Source: RUG14186 sp964644555 (GTDB lineage: Bacteria; Bacillota; Clostridia; Eubacteriales; Anaerofustaceae). From it: DNA of 6,175 nt. Every line of letters begins with the position of its first letter. Position 1 is the stretch's first letter. The notes below the pieces were generated by a model. That model saw nothing but the letters and a program-made list of their open reading frames with translations, did not search any database and was not told where the DNA came from. Where the stretch lies: positions 1 to 6,175 of the forward strand of contig CAZXWI010000093.1 in NCBI GenBank assembly GCA_964644555.1. Direction: 5' to 3'. The position numbers were made by a program, and so were the translations under genes. Of the stretch, positions 1 to 6,175 are shown one piece after another.

Positions 1-13
1 AGGTGGTCTGAGT

Positions 14-208
14 ATGGTTCTTACTAAAGATATGACAATCAGAGATGTTGTAGAAAAATATCCGCAGACAGTTGCGGTATTCCAGGTATACGGAATGGGA
101 TGCATCGGTTGTGCAGCAGCTCATTTCGAGAACATTGCAGCAGGTGCAGAAGCTCACGGTATTGATATAGACAAGCTTATGCAGGCATTAAATGACAGTG
201 TAAACTAA
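14..208 (+). CDS. DUF1858 redox-disulfide domain protein
   Basis: This 64-residue soluble protein consists of one DUF1858 domain, the family also described as hybrid-cluster-protein-associated redox disulfide. Seen in the sequence: an N-terminal TKDMTIRDVVEKYP helix (residues 4-17), the V-F-x-x-Y-G-M-G-C-x-G-C signature with cysteines C30 and C33, and a C-terminal GIDIDKLMQALN helix. This matches the whole family domain, so the gene is complete. The start is supported by AGGTGG at 1-6, seven bases before the ATG. There is no signal peptide or membrane segment, so it should be cytoplasmic. The two cysteines could form a disulfide or bind metal, but the biochemical role of the family is not established. 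Many relatives have a proline soon after the second cysteine, whereas this one reads CAAAH. A terminator follows at once, so it ends its transcription unit. Its promoter and any upstream partner lie outside the window. Confidence 0.93.
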   Translation: MVLTKDMTIRDVVEKYPQTVAVFQVYGMGCIGCAAAHFENIAAGAEAHGIDIDKLMQALNDSVN

Positions 209-224
209 TAATATACCTATATTC

Positions 225-263
225 AAAAGCTGTCAGCCGTAAGGTTGACAGCTTTTGTTATAT
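225..263 (+). terminator. Rho-independent terminator after the DUF1858 gene
   Basis: A 14-bp stem pairs 225-238 with 243-256. It is perfect except for one G-U wobble (G236 with T245) and is closed by a GTAA tetraloop (239-242) of the stable GNRA class. The 3' arm ends in TTTT and runs into TTTTGTTATATTT, an interrupted U-rich tract. It begins 16 bases after the DUF1858 stop codon and finishes just before the next gene's ribosome binding site, so it separates the two transcription units. Confidence 0.9.
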
Positions 264-279
264 TTATAAGGACTTAACT

Positions 280-1212
280 ATGGACAAAAACAATCATATT
301 TTTCAAAATAAAACAACGATGATACTACTATCCCTCTTTTGCTGCATATTATGGGCAAGCGCTTTTCCGTGCATCAAAATAGGATACAAACTCTTCGGAG
401 TCGAAAGTTCGGATACATTCTCTCAAATATTGTTTGCAGGATGTAGGTTCACTCTTGCGGGAATACTCGTTTTGATTATGGGAATAGCGGTAAATAAAAA
501 ATTTCCAAAACCGAATAAGGCAAGCTTTGGAAGTATATTAAAACTCGGTTTAATGCAAACCGTTATTCAATACATATTCTTTTATGTGAGCATGGCATAT
601 ACCAGCGGAGTAAAAGGCTCGATAATCTCATCATCGAATGTATTTTTTTCTATTTTGCTCTCATGCACGATATTTAAAATGGAGAAAATACAATCTCAAA
701 AGCTTCTCGGCTGCTTGATAGGATTTGGAGGAGTTATCGTAGTAAATTTAAGTGGCAGCAGCCTCGGTGCATTCAGCCCAATAGGCGACACTGCAATGAT
801 AATATCATCTTTGGCAAACGCAATTGCCGCAATAATGATAAAAAAATATTCCGAAGATCATGAGCCTATAATGCTCAATGCCTACCAATTTTTAATAGGC
901 GGAATATTTCTTATCATAACTGGTCTTTTATTAGGCGGAAGCCTTCACCCTCAAAATGTGGGAGCAATACTGCTCATTTTATATATGGCTTTTATTTCGG
1001 CAGGCGCATATACATTATGGAGTATTCTTTTAAAATACAATCCGGTATCAAAAGTAACCATATTCGGGTTTTCCACTCCCATTTTCGGAGTTATTCTATC
1101 GGCAATCATTTTAAAAGAGGGCAATATACTCAGCCTGCAAACGGCCATAGCACTTATCATGGTATGTTTCGGCATAATAGCGGTAAACTATGAAAACAAA
1201 CCGAAACCCTAA
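280..1212 (+). CDS. EamA/DMT-superfamily transporter, ten membrane segments
   Basis: This is a 310-residue integral membrane protein of the drug/metabolite transporter superfamily with two EamA repeats, roughly residues 13-157 and 168-304. Ten hydrophobic segments can be read near residues 13-33, 49-71, 84-105, 112-132, 141-158, 169-188, 198-219, 226-247, 256-278 and 284-303. Family hallmarks are LWASAFP in segment 1 (25-30), the arginine-phenylalanine pair R56-F57 in segment 2, the GxxGVIVV pattern at the end of the first repeat, and LKE (278-280) between segments 9 and 10. The length is normal for the family. AAGGA at 268-272, seven bases upstream, supports the start. The substrate cannot be predicted, because relatives export amino acids, other metabolites or drugs. 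No clear promoter fits in the 23 bases after the upstream terminator, so transcription may start within or before the hairpin. The YitT-family gene follows after 47 bases with no terminator. Confidence 0.92.
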   Translation: MDKNNHIFQNKTTMILLSLFCCILWASAFPCIKIGYKLFGVESSDTFSQILFAGCRFTLAGILVLIMGIAVNKKFPKPNKASFGSILKLGLMQTVIQYIFFYVSMAYTSGVKGSIISSSNVFFSILLSCTIFKMEKIQSQKLLGCLIGFGGVIVVNLSGSSLGAFSPIGDTAMIISSLANAIAAIMIKKYSEDHEPIMLNAYQFLIGGIFLIITGLLLGGSLHPQNVGAILLILYMAFISAGAYTLWSILLKYNPVSKVTIFGFSTPIFGVILSAIILKEGNILSLQTAIALIMVCFGIIAVNYENKPKP

Positions 1213-1259
1213 ATAAAACAAAAACGAATAACGAGCCTAATTGATTAAAAGAGGTAATT

Positions 1260-2132
1260 ATGCAAGAAGAAAATCATAGCAAAATAAAAAAGATATTAAA
1301 AACATTATTTGAATATTTCATGGTAGGTGTAGGATGCGTTTTAATGGCAGTGTCGTTTAACATATTCTGCAAACCTCACCTTTTGGCTCCGGGAGGGTTT
1401 TCGGGAGTCGCCGCAATACTCTACTACCTATTCGGGCTTCCTGTGGGTGCGGTAACATTTATACTGTGTCTGCCGTGGTTCGGGGTGCTTTTAAAAGAAA
1501 GCGGCTGGAAGGCAGCACTCAAAAGCGTTTACGGAACTTCTATGTACTCCTTGGCAATGGATCTTTCGGTGAATATTCCTTACAAAGTGGATGACATCTT
1601 CCTTGCGTGCGTTTTCGGGGGCATATGTTTCGGGCTTAGTATAGGCTTGGTATTTACCTTTAAAGGCACAACGGGAGGAACTGATCTTGTGGCAAAAGTG
1701 CTTCATGACAAATTCACTTCCATATCAAGCGGAATGTGGCTTTTGATAATCGACGGTACAATCGTATTTCTGGGAGGGTTTGCTCTCGGCAATATAGAAA
1801 TATCGCTGTACTCGGCAATTACGGTATACATTTCCACAAACGTTATCAATGTGGTGGAAAACGGATTCGATAATACCAAAGCCTTTTATATCATAAGTGA
1901 AAAAAACAACGATATCCGCAATAGAATATTTGAGCGACTTGACAGAGGGGCAACATTTCTTGATGCAAAGGGAGCTTATTCCGATGATAAAAAAGAAATG
2001 CTTTTATGTTTGGTAAACCGTTTCCAAATAAGCGAAATGAAATCAATAATAAAAGAAACAGACCCGAACGCATTTGTTTTTTCTGTAGATGTTAACGAAG
2101 TATTCGGAGAAGGATTTGAAAAAGAAAGATAA
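1260..2132 (+). CDS. YitT-family membrane protein with DUF2179 domain
   Basis: This 290-residue protein has the standard YitT architecture. The N-terminal half is a membrane domain with hydrophobic stretches near residues 15-37, 45-60, 62-78, 111-133, 158-176 and 181-198. The C-terminal DUF2179 domain, probably cytoplasmic, covers about 205-287. Family motifs visible are LAPGGFSGVAAIL (43-54), KGTTGGTDLVAKVLH (135-149), and the terminal DVNEVFGEGF (277-286), which is close to the DVxEVxGEGF ending typical of the family. The length is typical and the gene is intact. AAAAGAGG at 1247-1254, five bases before the ATG, fixes the start. No transported substrate is established for the family, so function is left open. 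It is probably co-transcribed with the DMT transporter upstream. The last codons also contain the -35 and lead into the -10 of the pyc promoter. Confidence 0.93.
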   Translation: MQEENHSKIKKILKTLFEYFMVGVGCVLMAVSFNIFCKPHLLAPGGFSGVAAILYYLFGLPVGAVTFILCLPWFGVLLKESGWKAALKSVYGTSMYSLAMDLSVNIPYKVDDIFLACVFGGICFGLSIGLVFTFKGTTGGTDLVAKVLHDKFTSISSGMWLLIIDGTIVFLGGFALGNIEISLYSAITVYISTNVINVVENGFDNTKAFYIISEKNNDIRNRIFERLDRGATFLDAKGAYSDDKKEMLLCLVNRFQISEMKSIIKETDPNAFVFSVDVNEVFGEGFEKER

Positions 2133-2143
2133 ATGTGTATAAT
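2116..2143 (+). promoter_or_regulatory. Sigma-A-type promoter for pyc
   Basis: TTGAAA (2116-2121, five of six matches to TTGACA) and a perfect TATAAT (2138-2143) are separated by 16 bases. The -35 box lies inside the last codons of the YitT-family gene and the -10 box just after its stop. Transcription would start near 2150, giving a leader of about 26 bases that holds the GGGAGG ribosome binding site at 2164-2169. The short leader leaves no room for a riboswitch or attenuator. Read-through from the upstream pair is still possible because there is no terminator between them. Confidence 0.7.
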
Positions 2144-2175
2144 ATATAGTTAAATAAAATAATGGGAGGTATCGT

Positions 2176-5100
2176 ATGCCAAATAAGTTTAACAGAATAC
2201 TTGTTGCAAACAGAGGCGAAATTGCCATTAGGGTAATAAGAGCCATACAGGAAATGGGGAAAACGGCAGTAGCTGTTTATTGCGAAGACGATAATCTGTC
2301 TTTATTCAGAAGTAAAGCGGACGAAGCGTATTTAATCAAAAGTATCAACACCCCAACCGATACATATTTAAACAAAAATGCCATATTGGAGCTTGCGATA
2401 AGCAAAAATATTGATGCGATACATCCGGGATACGGATTCCTTGCGGAAAATGCCGAATTTGCCAAGATGTGCAACGAAAAAGGAATCAAGTTTATCGGAC
2501 CGACTCCCGAAGTAATCGACCTATTGGGCAATAAAGTAAATGCCAAGCAGGCAGCCATAGCGGCAGGAGTGCCTGTAATAGAGGGAAGAAGCGTACAGAC
2601 TAAAGAAGAGGCACTTAAAGCGGCAGATGAAATAGGATATCCGGTTATGATAAAGGCAGCTTCCGGAGGAGGCGGCCGAGGCATGAGAGTATGCGAAAGA
2701 GCAGCCGATATGCCCCAGATGTTTGAATCCGCTGTCAGAGAAGCACAAAAGGCTTTCGGAGATGGCAGTGTGTTCCTCGAAAAATACATTCAAGACCCAC
2801 GCCATATAGAAGTGCAGATATTAGCCGATGAACACGGCAATATAGTCCATCTTTACGAAAGAGATTGTTCTATCCAGCGTAGACACCAAAAGATAGTCGA
2901 ATTCACACCCTGCTTATCGATAGATGAAAAAACAAGACAGAATATTTGCTCGGATGCATTGAAAATTGCAAAATATGTCAACTACACCAACGCAGGTACG
3001 GTGGAATTTTTGCTCGATAAAGACGGCAACCACTATTTCATAGAGGTAAATCCGCGTATTCAGGTGGAACACACCATAACGGAGCTTGCCTGCGGCATAG
3101 ATATAGTGGAAAGCCAGATATACATTGCAGAGGGATATGCTCTCAAATCTGAAAAAATAGGTATATCTTCTCAGGACGACATCAAATTCAGAGGAGCAGC
3201 CATAGAGTGCCGTATAACCACCGAAAATGTTAAAAACAACTTCCTGCCCGACACTGGAAAGATTGAAGTATACAAAACCGGCGGTGGTCCCGGCATAAGA
3301 CTCGATGGGGGCAACGGCTTTACAGGAGCAGTTATATCGCCTTACTTCGACAGCTTGCTCGTTAAGGCATCCTCCTACGACAGAACATTCGATAAAGCAA
3401 GAGAAAAAATGATAAGATTCCTCAAAGAAACTACCATTGAGGGAGTTAAAACGAATAAGGACTTTCTTATCAACATACTTCGCCACGATGTATTTAAAAC
3501 CGGTAAATGCGACACTACATTCATTGATAAACACCCCGAACTGTTCAATGTAACACTGTTTGACGATAGAGAATTTAAGCTTCTTAAATTCATTTCCGAA
3601 AGAACACTCGAAGCAAAGAAAAATCCGAAACCGGAAGGAACATTTAATATAGAACCCCTCGTAGTTGAAAGGGATACTCCAAAAGGGCTTAAAAATATGC
3701 TCGATAAAAACGGAGCAGATGCCGTAGCGGAATACATCAAAAACTCACAAGAGCTTTTGTTTACAGACACTACCCTCAGAGATGCTCACCAATCGCTTCA
3801 GGCTACAAGAATGAGAACCTACGATATGATGAAAGCAGCCGATGCCATAAGTAAGACGGAAGCTGATTTATTCTCTGTAGAAATGTGGGGCGGAGCAACA
3901 TTTGATACAGCATACAGATTCCTGCACGAATCTCCTTGGACAAGATTGACTCAGCTTAGGGAAAAGATACCCAATATCATGTTCCAAATGTTGCTGAGAG
4001 GCTCAAATGCCGTAGGATACACCAATTACCCCGATAATGTAATAAGAAAGTTCATAAAAGAAAGCGCCAATGCAGGCATAGATGTATTCAGAATATTCGA
4101 TTCCCTCAACTGGCTTGAACAGATAAAAGTCAGCTGCGACGAAGTATTAAAGCAGGGTAAAATTGCACAGGTGGCTTTATGCTACACGGGTAATATTTCG
4201 GATAAATCAAGAACAAAATACAATCTGGAATACTATGTAAGAAAAGCAAAAGAAATAGAAGCAATGGGAGCTCATATTTTGTGTATCAAAGATATGAGCG
4301 GACTGTTAAAACCGGCTGCTGCATATGAACTCATCAAAACCCTTAAAGAAGAAGTCAAACTGCCCATAAGCCTTCATACTCACGACACCTCGGGAAACGG
4401 AGTTGCCACAATATTGGCTGCTTCTCAAGCAGGAGTAGACATTGTGGATGCGGCTCTTTCGTCAATGAGCGGACTTACAAGCCAGCCCTCTCTCAATGCG
4501 ATAGTTGCGGCATTGGAATTCACCTCTCGCCAAAGTTCGCTTAATATAGACGATTTGCAGGAACTCAGCGACTACTTCGAAAAAGTCAGAGGAGTATACA
4601 CAAAATTCGAATCCGGCATAAAGAGCGGCACTACCCTCGTATACAAATACGAATTCCCCGGAGGACAATACTCAAACCTCAAAGCTCAGGTTGACAGCTT
4701 CGGCATGGGACATAGATACGACGAAGTGCTTAAAAATTACAAAGAAGCTAATGACTTATTCGGAGATATCATCAAAGTAACCCCGTCAAGCAAGGTTGTC
4801 GGAGATATGGCTATATTCATGACGCAAAATGACCTTACCAAAGAGAATATCTACGAGAAGGGTAAAGATTTGGCATTCCCCGATTCGGTAATTGATTTCT
4901 ATAAAGGAAATATCGGTCAGCCGGAGGGCGGATTTGATGAAAAATTAAGAGAAGTTATCTTAAAGGGCGCTCCCTACATCACTCAAAGACCGGGTCTTTT
5001 GATGGAAGATGCCGACTTTGATAAAATACACGCATACTATAAAGACACTTATGACATACAAATCAGCGAGCGTTCTGCCCTTGCTGCCGCAATATATCCG

Positions 5101-5598
5101 AAAGTTTACGAAGACTATGTCAAATTCCTCCGTGAATACGGTGACTTTATAACCATGAGAAGCGATGTTTTCTTCTACGGATTAAAGCAAGGCGAAATGT
5201 TTGATTATGTTACAAGCGAGGGTTCGCATAAGGTTATCAAACTTATCAGCGTGAGCAAAACCGATGAGGACGGCTTCATTACGCTCTCATTCGAAGTAGA
5301 CGGTTTCAGAAGAGAGATCATTCTCGAAGACCCGAATACTCTTCAGGCTGATTTCAGAAAAAGAGTTACCTATGCCGATGACAACGACCCGTCGCAAATC
5401 GGTTCTCCGATACCGGGCAGCGTAATAAAGGTAAATGTCAAGGTTGGTGATAATGTCAAACGAGGCGATACATTGGCGGTCATTGAAGCAATGAAGATGG
5501 AAACCGAAGTTCTTGCCAAGACTGACGGTACGGTTTCTGCGGTTTATATCGAACCTACCCAGATGGTATCGGCTAAGGAGTTGATTATAAAATTATAA
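2176..5598 (+). CDS. pyc: Pyruvate carboxylase, full length
   Basis: This biotin enzyme (1140 residues) carboxylates pyruvate to oxaloacetate using ATP and bicarbonate. It is cytoplasmic, and the family works as a homotetramer. Domain order: biotin carboxylase (about 1-455) with NRGEIAIR, the ATP-binding K160 and glycine-rich loop 164-169, H237/K239, and catalytic-site E290, N292, R294 and E298; carboxyltransferase TIM barrel (about 525-800) with R535, D536 and Q539, the lysine K705 expected to be carbamylated, and H734/H736 as metal ligands; the linking/tetramerisation region, with catalytic T869 in KVTPSSK; and the biotinyl domain (about 1073-1140) with EAMKMET, biotin attached to K1107. 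Spacings match characterised enzymes: D536 to K705 is 169 residues, as in the Rhizobium etli and human enzymes. No key residue is missing. GGGAGG six bases before the ATG sets the start. It has its own promoter. No clear terminator follows before the tRNA gene. Confidence 0.98.
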   Translation: MPNKFNRILVANRGEIAIRVIRAIQEMGKTAVAVYCEDDNLSLFRSKADEAYLIKSINTPTDTYLNKNAILELAISKNIDAIHPGYGFLAENAEFAKMCNEKGIKFIGPTPEVIDLLGNKVNAKQAAIAAGVPVIEGRSVQTKEEALKAADEIGYPVMIKAASGGGGRGMRVCERAADMPQMFESAVREAQKAFGDGSVFLEKYIQDPRHIEVQILADEHGNIVHLYERDCSIQRRHQKIVEFTPCLSIDEKTRQNICSDALKIAKYVNYTNAGTVEFLLDKDGNHYFIEVNPRIQVEHTITELACGIDIVESQIYIAEGYALKSEKIGISSQDDIKFRGAAIECRITTENVKNNFLPDTGKIEVYKTGGGPGIRLDGGNGFTGAVISPYFDSLLVKASSYDRTFDKAREKMIRFLKETTIEGVKTNKDFLINILRHDVFKTGKCDTTFIDKHPELFNVTLFDDREFKLLKFISERTLEAKKNPKPEGTFNIEPLVVERDTPKGLKNMLDKNGADAVAEYIKNSQELLFTDTTLRDAHQSLQATRMRTYDMMKAADAISKTEADLFSVEMWGGATFDTAYRFLHESPWTRLTQLREKIPNIMFQMLLRGSNAVGYTNYPDNVIRKFIKESANAGIDVFRIFDSLNWLEQIKVSCDEVLKQGKIAQVALCYTGNISDKSRTKYNLEYYVRKAKEIEAMGAHILCIKDMSGLLKPAAAYELIKTLKEEVKLPISLHTHDTSGNGVATILAASQAGVDIVDAALSSMSGLTSQPSLNAIVAALEFTSRQSSLNIDDLQELSDYFEKVRGVYTKFESGIKSGTTLVYKYEFPGGQYSNLKAQVDSFGMGHRYDEVLKNYKEANDLFGDIIKVTPSSKVVGDMAIFMTQNDLTKENIYEKGKDLAFPDSVIDFYKGNIGQPEGGFDEKLREVILKGAPYITQRPGLLMEDADFDKIHAYYKDTYDIQISERSALAAAIYPKVYEDYVKFLREYGDFITMRSDVFFYGLKQGEMFDYVTSEGSHKVIKLISVSKTDEDGFITLSFEVDGFRREIILEDPNTLQADFRKRVTYADDNDPSQIGSPIPGSVIKVNVKVGDNVKRGDTLAVIEAMKMETEVLAKTDGTVSAVYIEPTQMVSAKELIIKL

Positions 5599-5602
5599 AA
5601 GG

Positions 5603-5651
5603 GTAGATATCATATCTTGATTTTATATTGAATTAATGATATGATATCTGC
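5603..5651. repeat. Inverted repeat between pyc and the tRNA gene
   Basis: Two perfectly complementary 12-base arms, AGATATCATATC (5605-5616) and GATATGATATCT (5638-5649), flank 21 AT-rich bases. One wobble pair (T5604 with G5650) and a G5603-C5651 pair extend the stem outward. No U-run follows the 3' arm, since the next bases are GCTGGAATG, so it does not look like an intrinsic terminator. The repeat contains the apparent -35 and -10 boxes of the tRNA promoter. It could be an operator-like site, an RNA hairpin protecting or processing the pyc 3' end, or chance symmetry in AT-rich DNA. Confidence 0.75.
5617..5645 (+). promoter_or_regulatory. Probable sigma-A promoter of the tRNA-Arg gene
   Basis: TTGATT (5617-5622, four of six consensus matches) and TATGAT (5640-5645, five of six) are separated by exactly 17 bases. 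Transcription would start near 5652, only about six bases before the mature tRNA 5' end, a short leader that RNase P would remove. The -35 box begins immediately after the left arm of the inverted repeat and the -10 box lies inside its right arm. Confidence 0.6.
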
Positions 5652-5657
5652 TGGAAT

Positions 5658-5732
5658 GCCCCCGTAGCTCAGTGGATAGAGCAGTGGTTTCCTAAACCAT
5701 GTGCGGAAGTTCGATTCTTCTCGGGGGTACCA
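5658..5732 (+). tRNA. tRNA-Arg, anticodon CCU
   Basis: A complete cloverleaf folds by eye. The acceptor stem pairs 5658-5664 with 5722-5728; the D stem is GCTC/GAGC (5667-5670 with 5679-5682); the anticodon stem is 5684-5688 with 5696-5700; the loop TTCCTAA (5689-5695) places CCT at 5691-5693; the variable loop is four bases; the T stem is 5705-5709 with 5717-5721 around TTCGATT. The discriminator is A5729 and the CCA end is encoded at 5730-5732. Anticodon CCU reads the AGG codon, so the tRNA carries arginine. Stems contain three G-U wobbles, including the terminal G5658-U5728 acceptor pair. The gene has its own promoter just upstream and a terminator about 30 bases downstream. Confidence 0.97.
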
Positions 5733-5762
5733 TATATTTATGTTATGTATTTGAAATTGCTG

Positions 5763-5798
5763 AAAATGATTACTCGATATTTCGGTAATCATTTTTTT
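5763..5798 (+). terminator. Rho-independent terminator of the tRNA-Arg transcript
   Basis: AAAATGATTAC (5763-5773) pairs perfectly over 11 bp with GTAATCATTTT (5785-5795). A further CGA/TCG pairing (5775-5777 with 5782-5784) across a one-base bulge can close the loop. Seven T residues (5792-5798) form the U-run. It begins 30 bases after the tRNA CCA end. Because no terminator was seen after pyc, it may also stop pyc read-through transcripts. Confidence 0.88.
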
Positions 5799-5886
5799 AG
5801 TTATATTAATTTGCTTGTAGCAAAACTATAAGTAAATAGCTTTTTAACTTTCGTATTTAATTTCAAATGACACGAAATTTCACAGC

Positions 5887-5920
5887 AATATAAAAAGCCC
5901 ACATAGGGCTTTTGTTATTT
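5887..5920. terminator. Bidirectional hairpin terminator
   Basis: AAAAGCCC (5893-5900) pairs with GGGCTTTT (5906-5913) around an ACATA loop. On the + strand the stem runs into TTTTGTTATTT. On the minus strand it runs into TTTTTATATT. Both are acceptable U-rich tails, so it can stop transcription from either side. It lies 95 bases beyond the tRNA terminator, with no gene between them, so its more useful direction may be minus. Confidence 0.75.
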
Positions 5921-5978
5921 ACCATAATATAATTGATATTATAAATCTAATTGTTCCTTTAATTTCTCCTACATATGC

Positions 5979-6006
5979 AGAATAACACATATAATATATT
6001 TGTCAG
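5979..6006 (-). promoter_or_regulatory. Possible minus-strand promoter
   Basis: Read on the minus strand, CTGACA (6006-6001, five of six matches to TTGACA) and TATTCT (5984-5979, four of six matches to TATAAT) are 16 bases apart. TG one base before the -10 box gives an extended -10. The start would be near 5972 and the transcript would reach the hairpin terminator at about 5888. AT-rich DNA yields such matches by chance, so confidence is low. Confidence 0.3.
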
Positions 6007-6145
6007 CACATATTTTTACCTTTGTTGAGATTATTTTTATCTAAGTATTTTATTCTTATGCCGTAAAATTTTTAATATATGAGCTTCACCCCTCCCTATA
6101 TTTTTTTCATCATTTTTCATCAAATTCCACTTAATTCTTTCTTAA

Positions 6146-6174
6146 TGGAAAAATGTTTTTTCATATGATATACT
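6146..6174 (+). promoter_or_regulatory. Possible promoter for a gene beyond the right edge
   Basis: TGGAAA (6146-6151, four of six matches) and TATACT (6169-6174, five of six) are separated by 17 bases. TG one base upstream of the -10 box (6166-6167) gives an extended -10. The transcription start would fall just outside the window, so the gene it would serve cannot be seen. Confidence 0.35.
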
Positions 6175-6175
6175 T

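Larger units (their letters stand above)
5799..6175. other. AT-rich intergenic region without a convincing protein gene
   Basis: All six frames are broken by frequent stops and no start with a good ribosome binding site opens a reading frame of useful length. What can be seen: a bidirectional hairpin terminator at 5893-5913; a weak minus-strand promoter at 5979-6006 facing it; a minus-strand 27-codon frame (6037-6120) that may be nothing; and a possible + strand promoter at the right edge. Base composition is much more AT-rich than the genes to the left, as is normal for intergenic DNA in low-GC Firmicutes. Confidence 0.7.

Noticed and set aside
245..250. Perfect TTGACA as a -35 box for the DMT transporter gene
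   Set aside because: It is part of the terminator stem, and no -10 box lies at 16-18 bases. The nearest TATAAG is only 14 bases away and overlaps the ribosome binding site.
2277..3770. Long minus-strand open frames of 94 to 206 codons opposite pyc
   Set aside because: They overlap one another and lie wholly opposite a clearly real pyruvate carboxylase gene. They show no recognisable domains and are explained by the codon bias of the sense strand.
5603..5651. Intrinsic terminator for pyc
   Set aside because: The hairpin is good, but its 21-base loop is long and no U-run follows the 3' arm, so it does not meet the usual pattern.
5610..5792. Minus-strand 60-codon open frame across the tRNA
   Set aside because: It is the antisense of the tRNA gene and its terminator. 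The PREESNFRT and LLYPLSYGG-like strings are the familiar artefact of translating tRNA antisense strands.
5849..5879. Small hairpins TTTCGT/ACGAAA and AATTTC/GAAATT
   Set aside because: The two 6-bp pairings compete for the same bases, have long or AT-rich loops and no U-run, and are expected by chance in DNA of this composition.
5990..5995. Perfect TATAAT on the + strand in the intergenic region
   Set aside because: No -35-like hexamer occurs at the right distance (TCCTAC is there), there is no extended -10, and no downstream gene follows within the window.
1..6175. Mobile element, CRISPR array, toxin-antitoxin or defence system
   Set aside because: No transposase or integrase reading frame, no regularly spaced repeats, and no direct duplication of the tRNA 3' end that would suggest an integrated element was seen.

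Overview
The window looks like chromosome from a low-GC, anaerobic Gram-positive bacterium (Firmicutes, probably Clostridia). The reasons are strong purine-rich Shine-Dalgarno sites, AT-rich intergenic DNA, classic hairpin-plus-U-run terminators, a stand-alone DUF1858 redox-disulfide protein, a YitT-family membrane protein, and a single-chain pyruvate carboxylase of the Firmicutes layout. I cannot name the genus from the sequence alone.

Layout, left to right, with all protein genes on the + strand. (1) A 64-residue DUF1858 protein carrying a CxxC motif (14-208) is closed by a strong GUAA-loop terminator. (2) A ten-helix EamA/DMT-type transporter (280-1212) is followed 47 bases later, with no terminator between, by a YitT/DUF2179 membrane protein (1260-2132). 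These two are probably co-transcribed. (3) A full-length pyruvate carboxylase gene, pyc (2176-5598), has its own good sigma-A-like promoter overlapping the end of the YitT gene. (4) A tRNA-Arg with anticodon CCU (5658-5732) has a promoter built into a 12-bp inverted repeat and a U-run terminator behind it. (5) About 375 AT-rich bases have no convincing protein gene. They hold a bidirectional hairpin terminator, a possible minus-strand promoter facing it (a candidate short RNA of about 85 nt), and a possible + strand promoter at the very end that would serve a gene beyond the window.

How it works together: pyruvate carboxylase makes oxaloacetate from pyruvate, feeding the TCA branches and amino-acid synthesis. 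All its catalytic residues and the biotinyl lysine are present, so it should be active. The two membrane proteins have no substrate that can be read from sequence, and I see no evidence that they serve the carboxylase. The DUF1858 gene is a separate transcription unit whose promoter lies outside the window.

This is mostly an ordinary housekeeping stretch. I found no mobile element, CRISPR array, defence system or clearly new multi-gene system. The items most worth a second look are the inverted repeat that contains the tRNA promoter, the absence of a terminator between pyc and the tRNA, and the possible small RNA in the terminal intergenic region.
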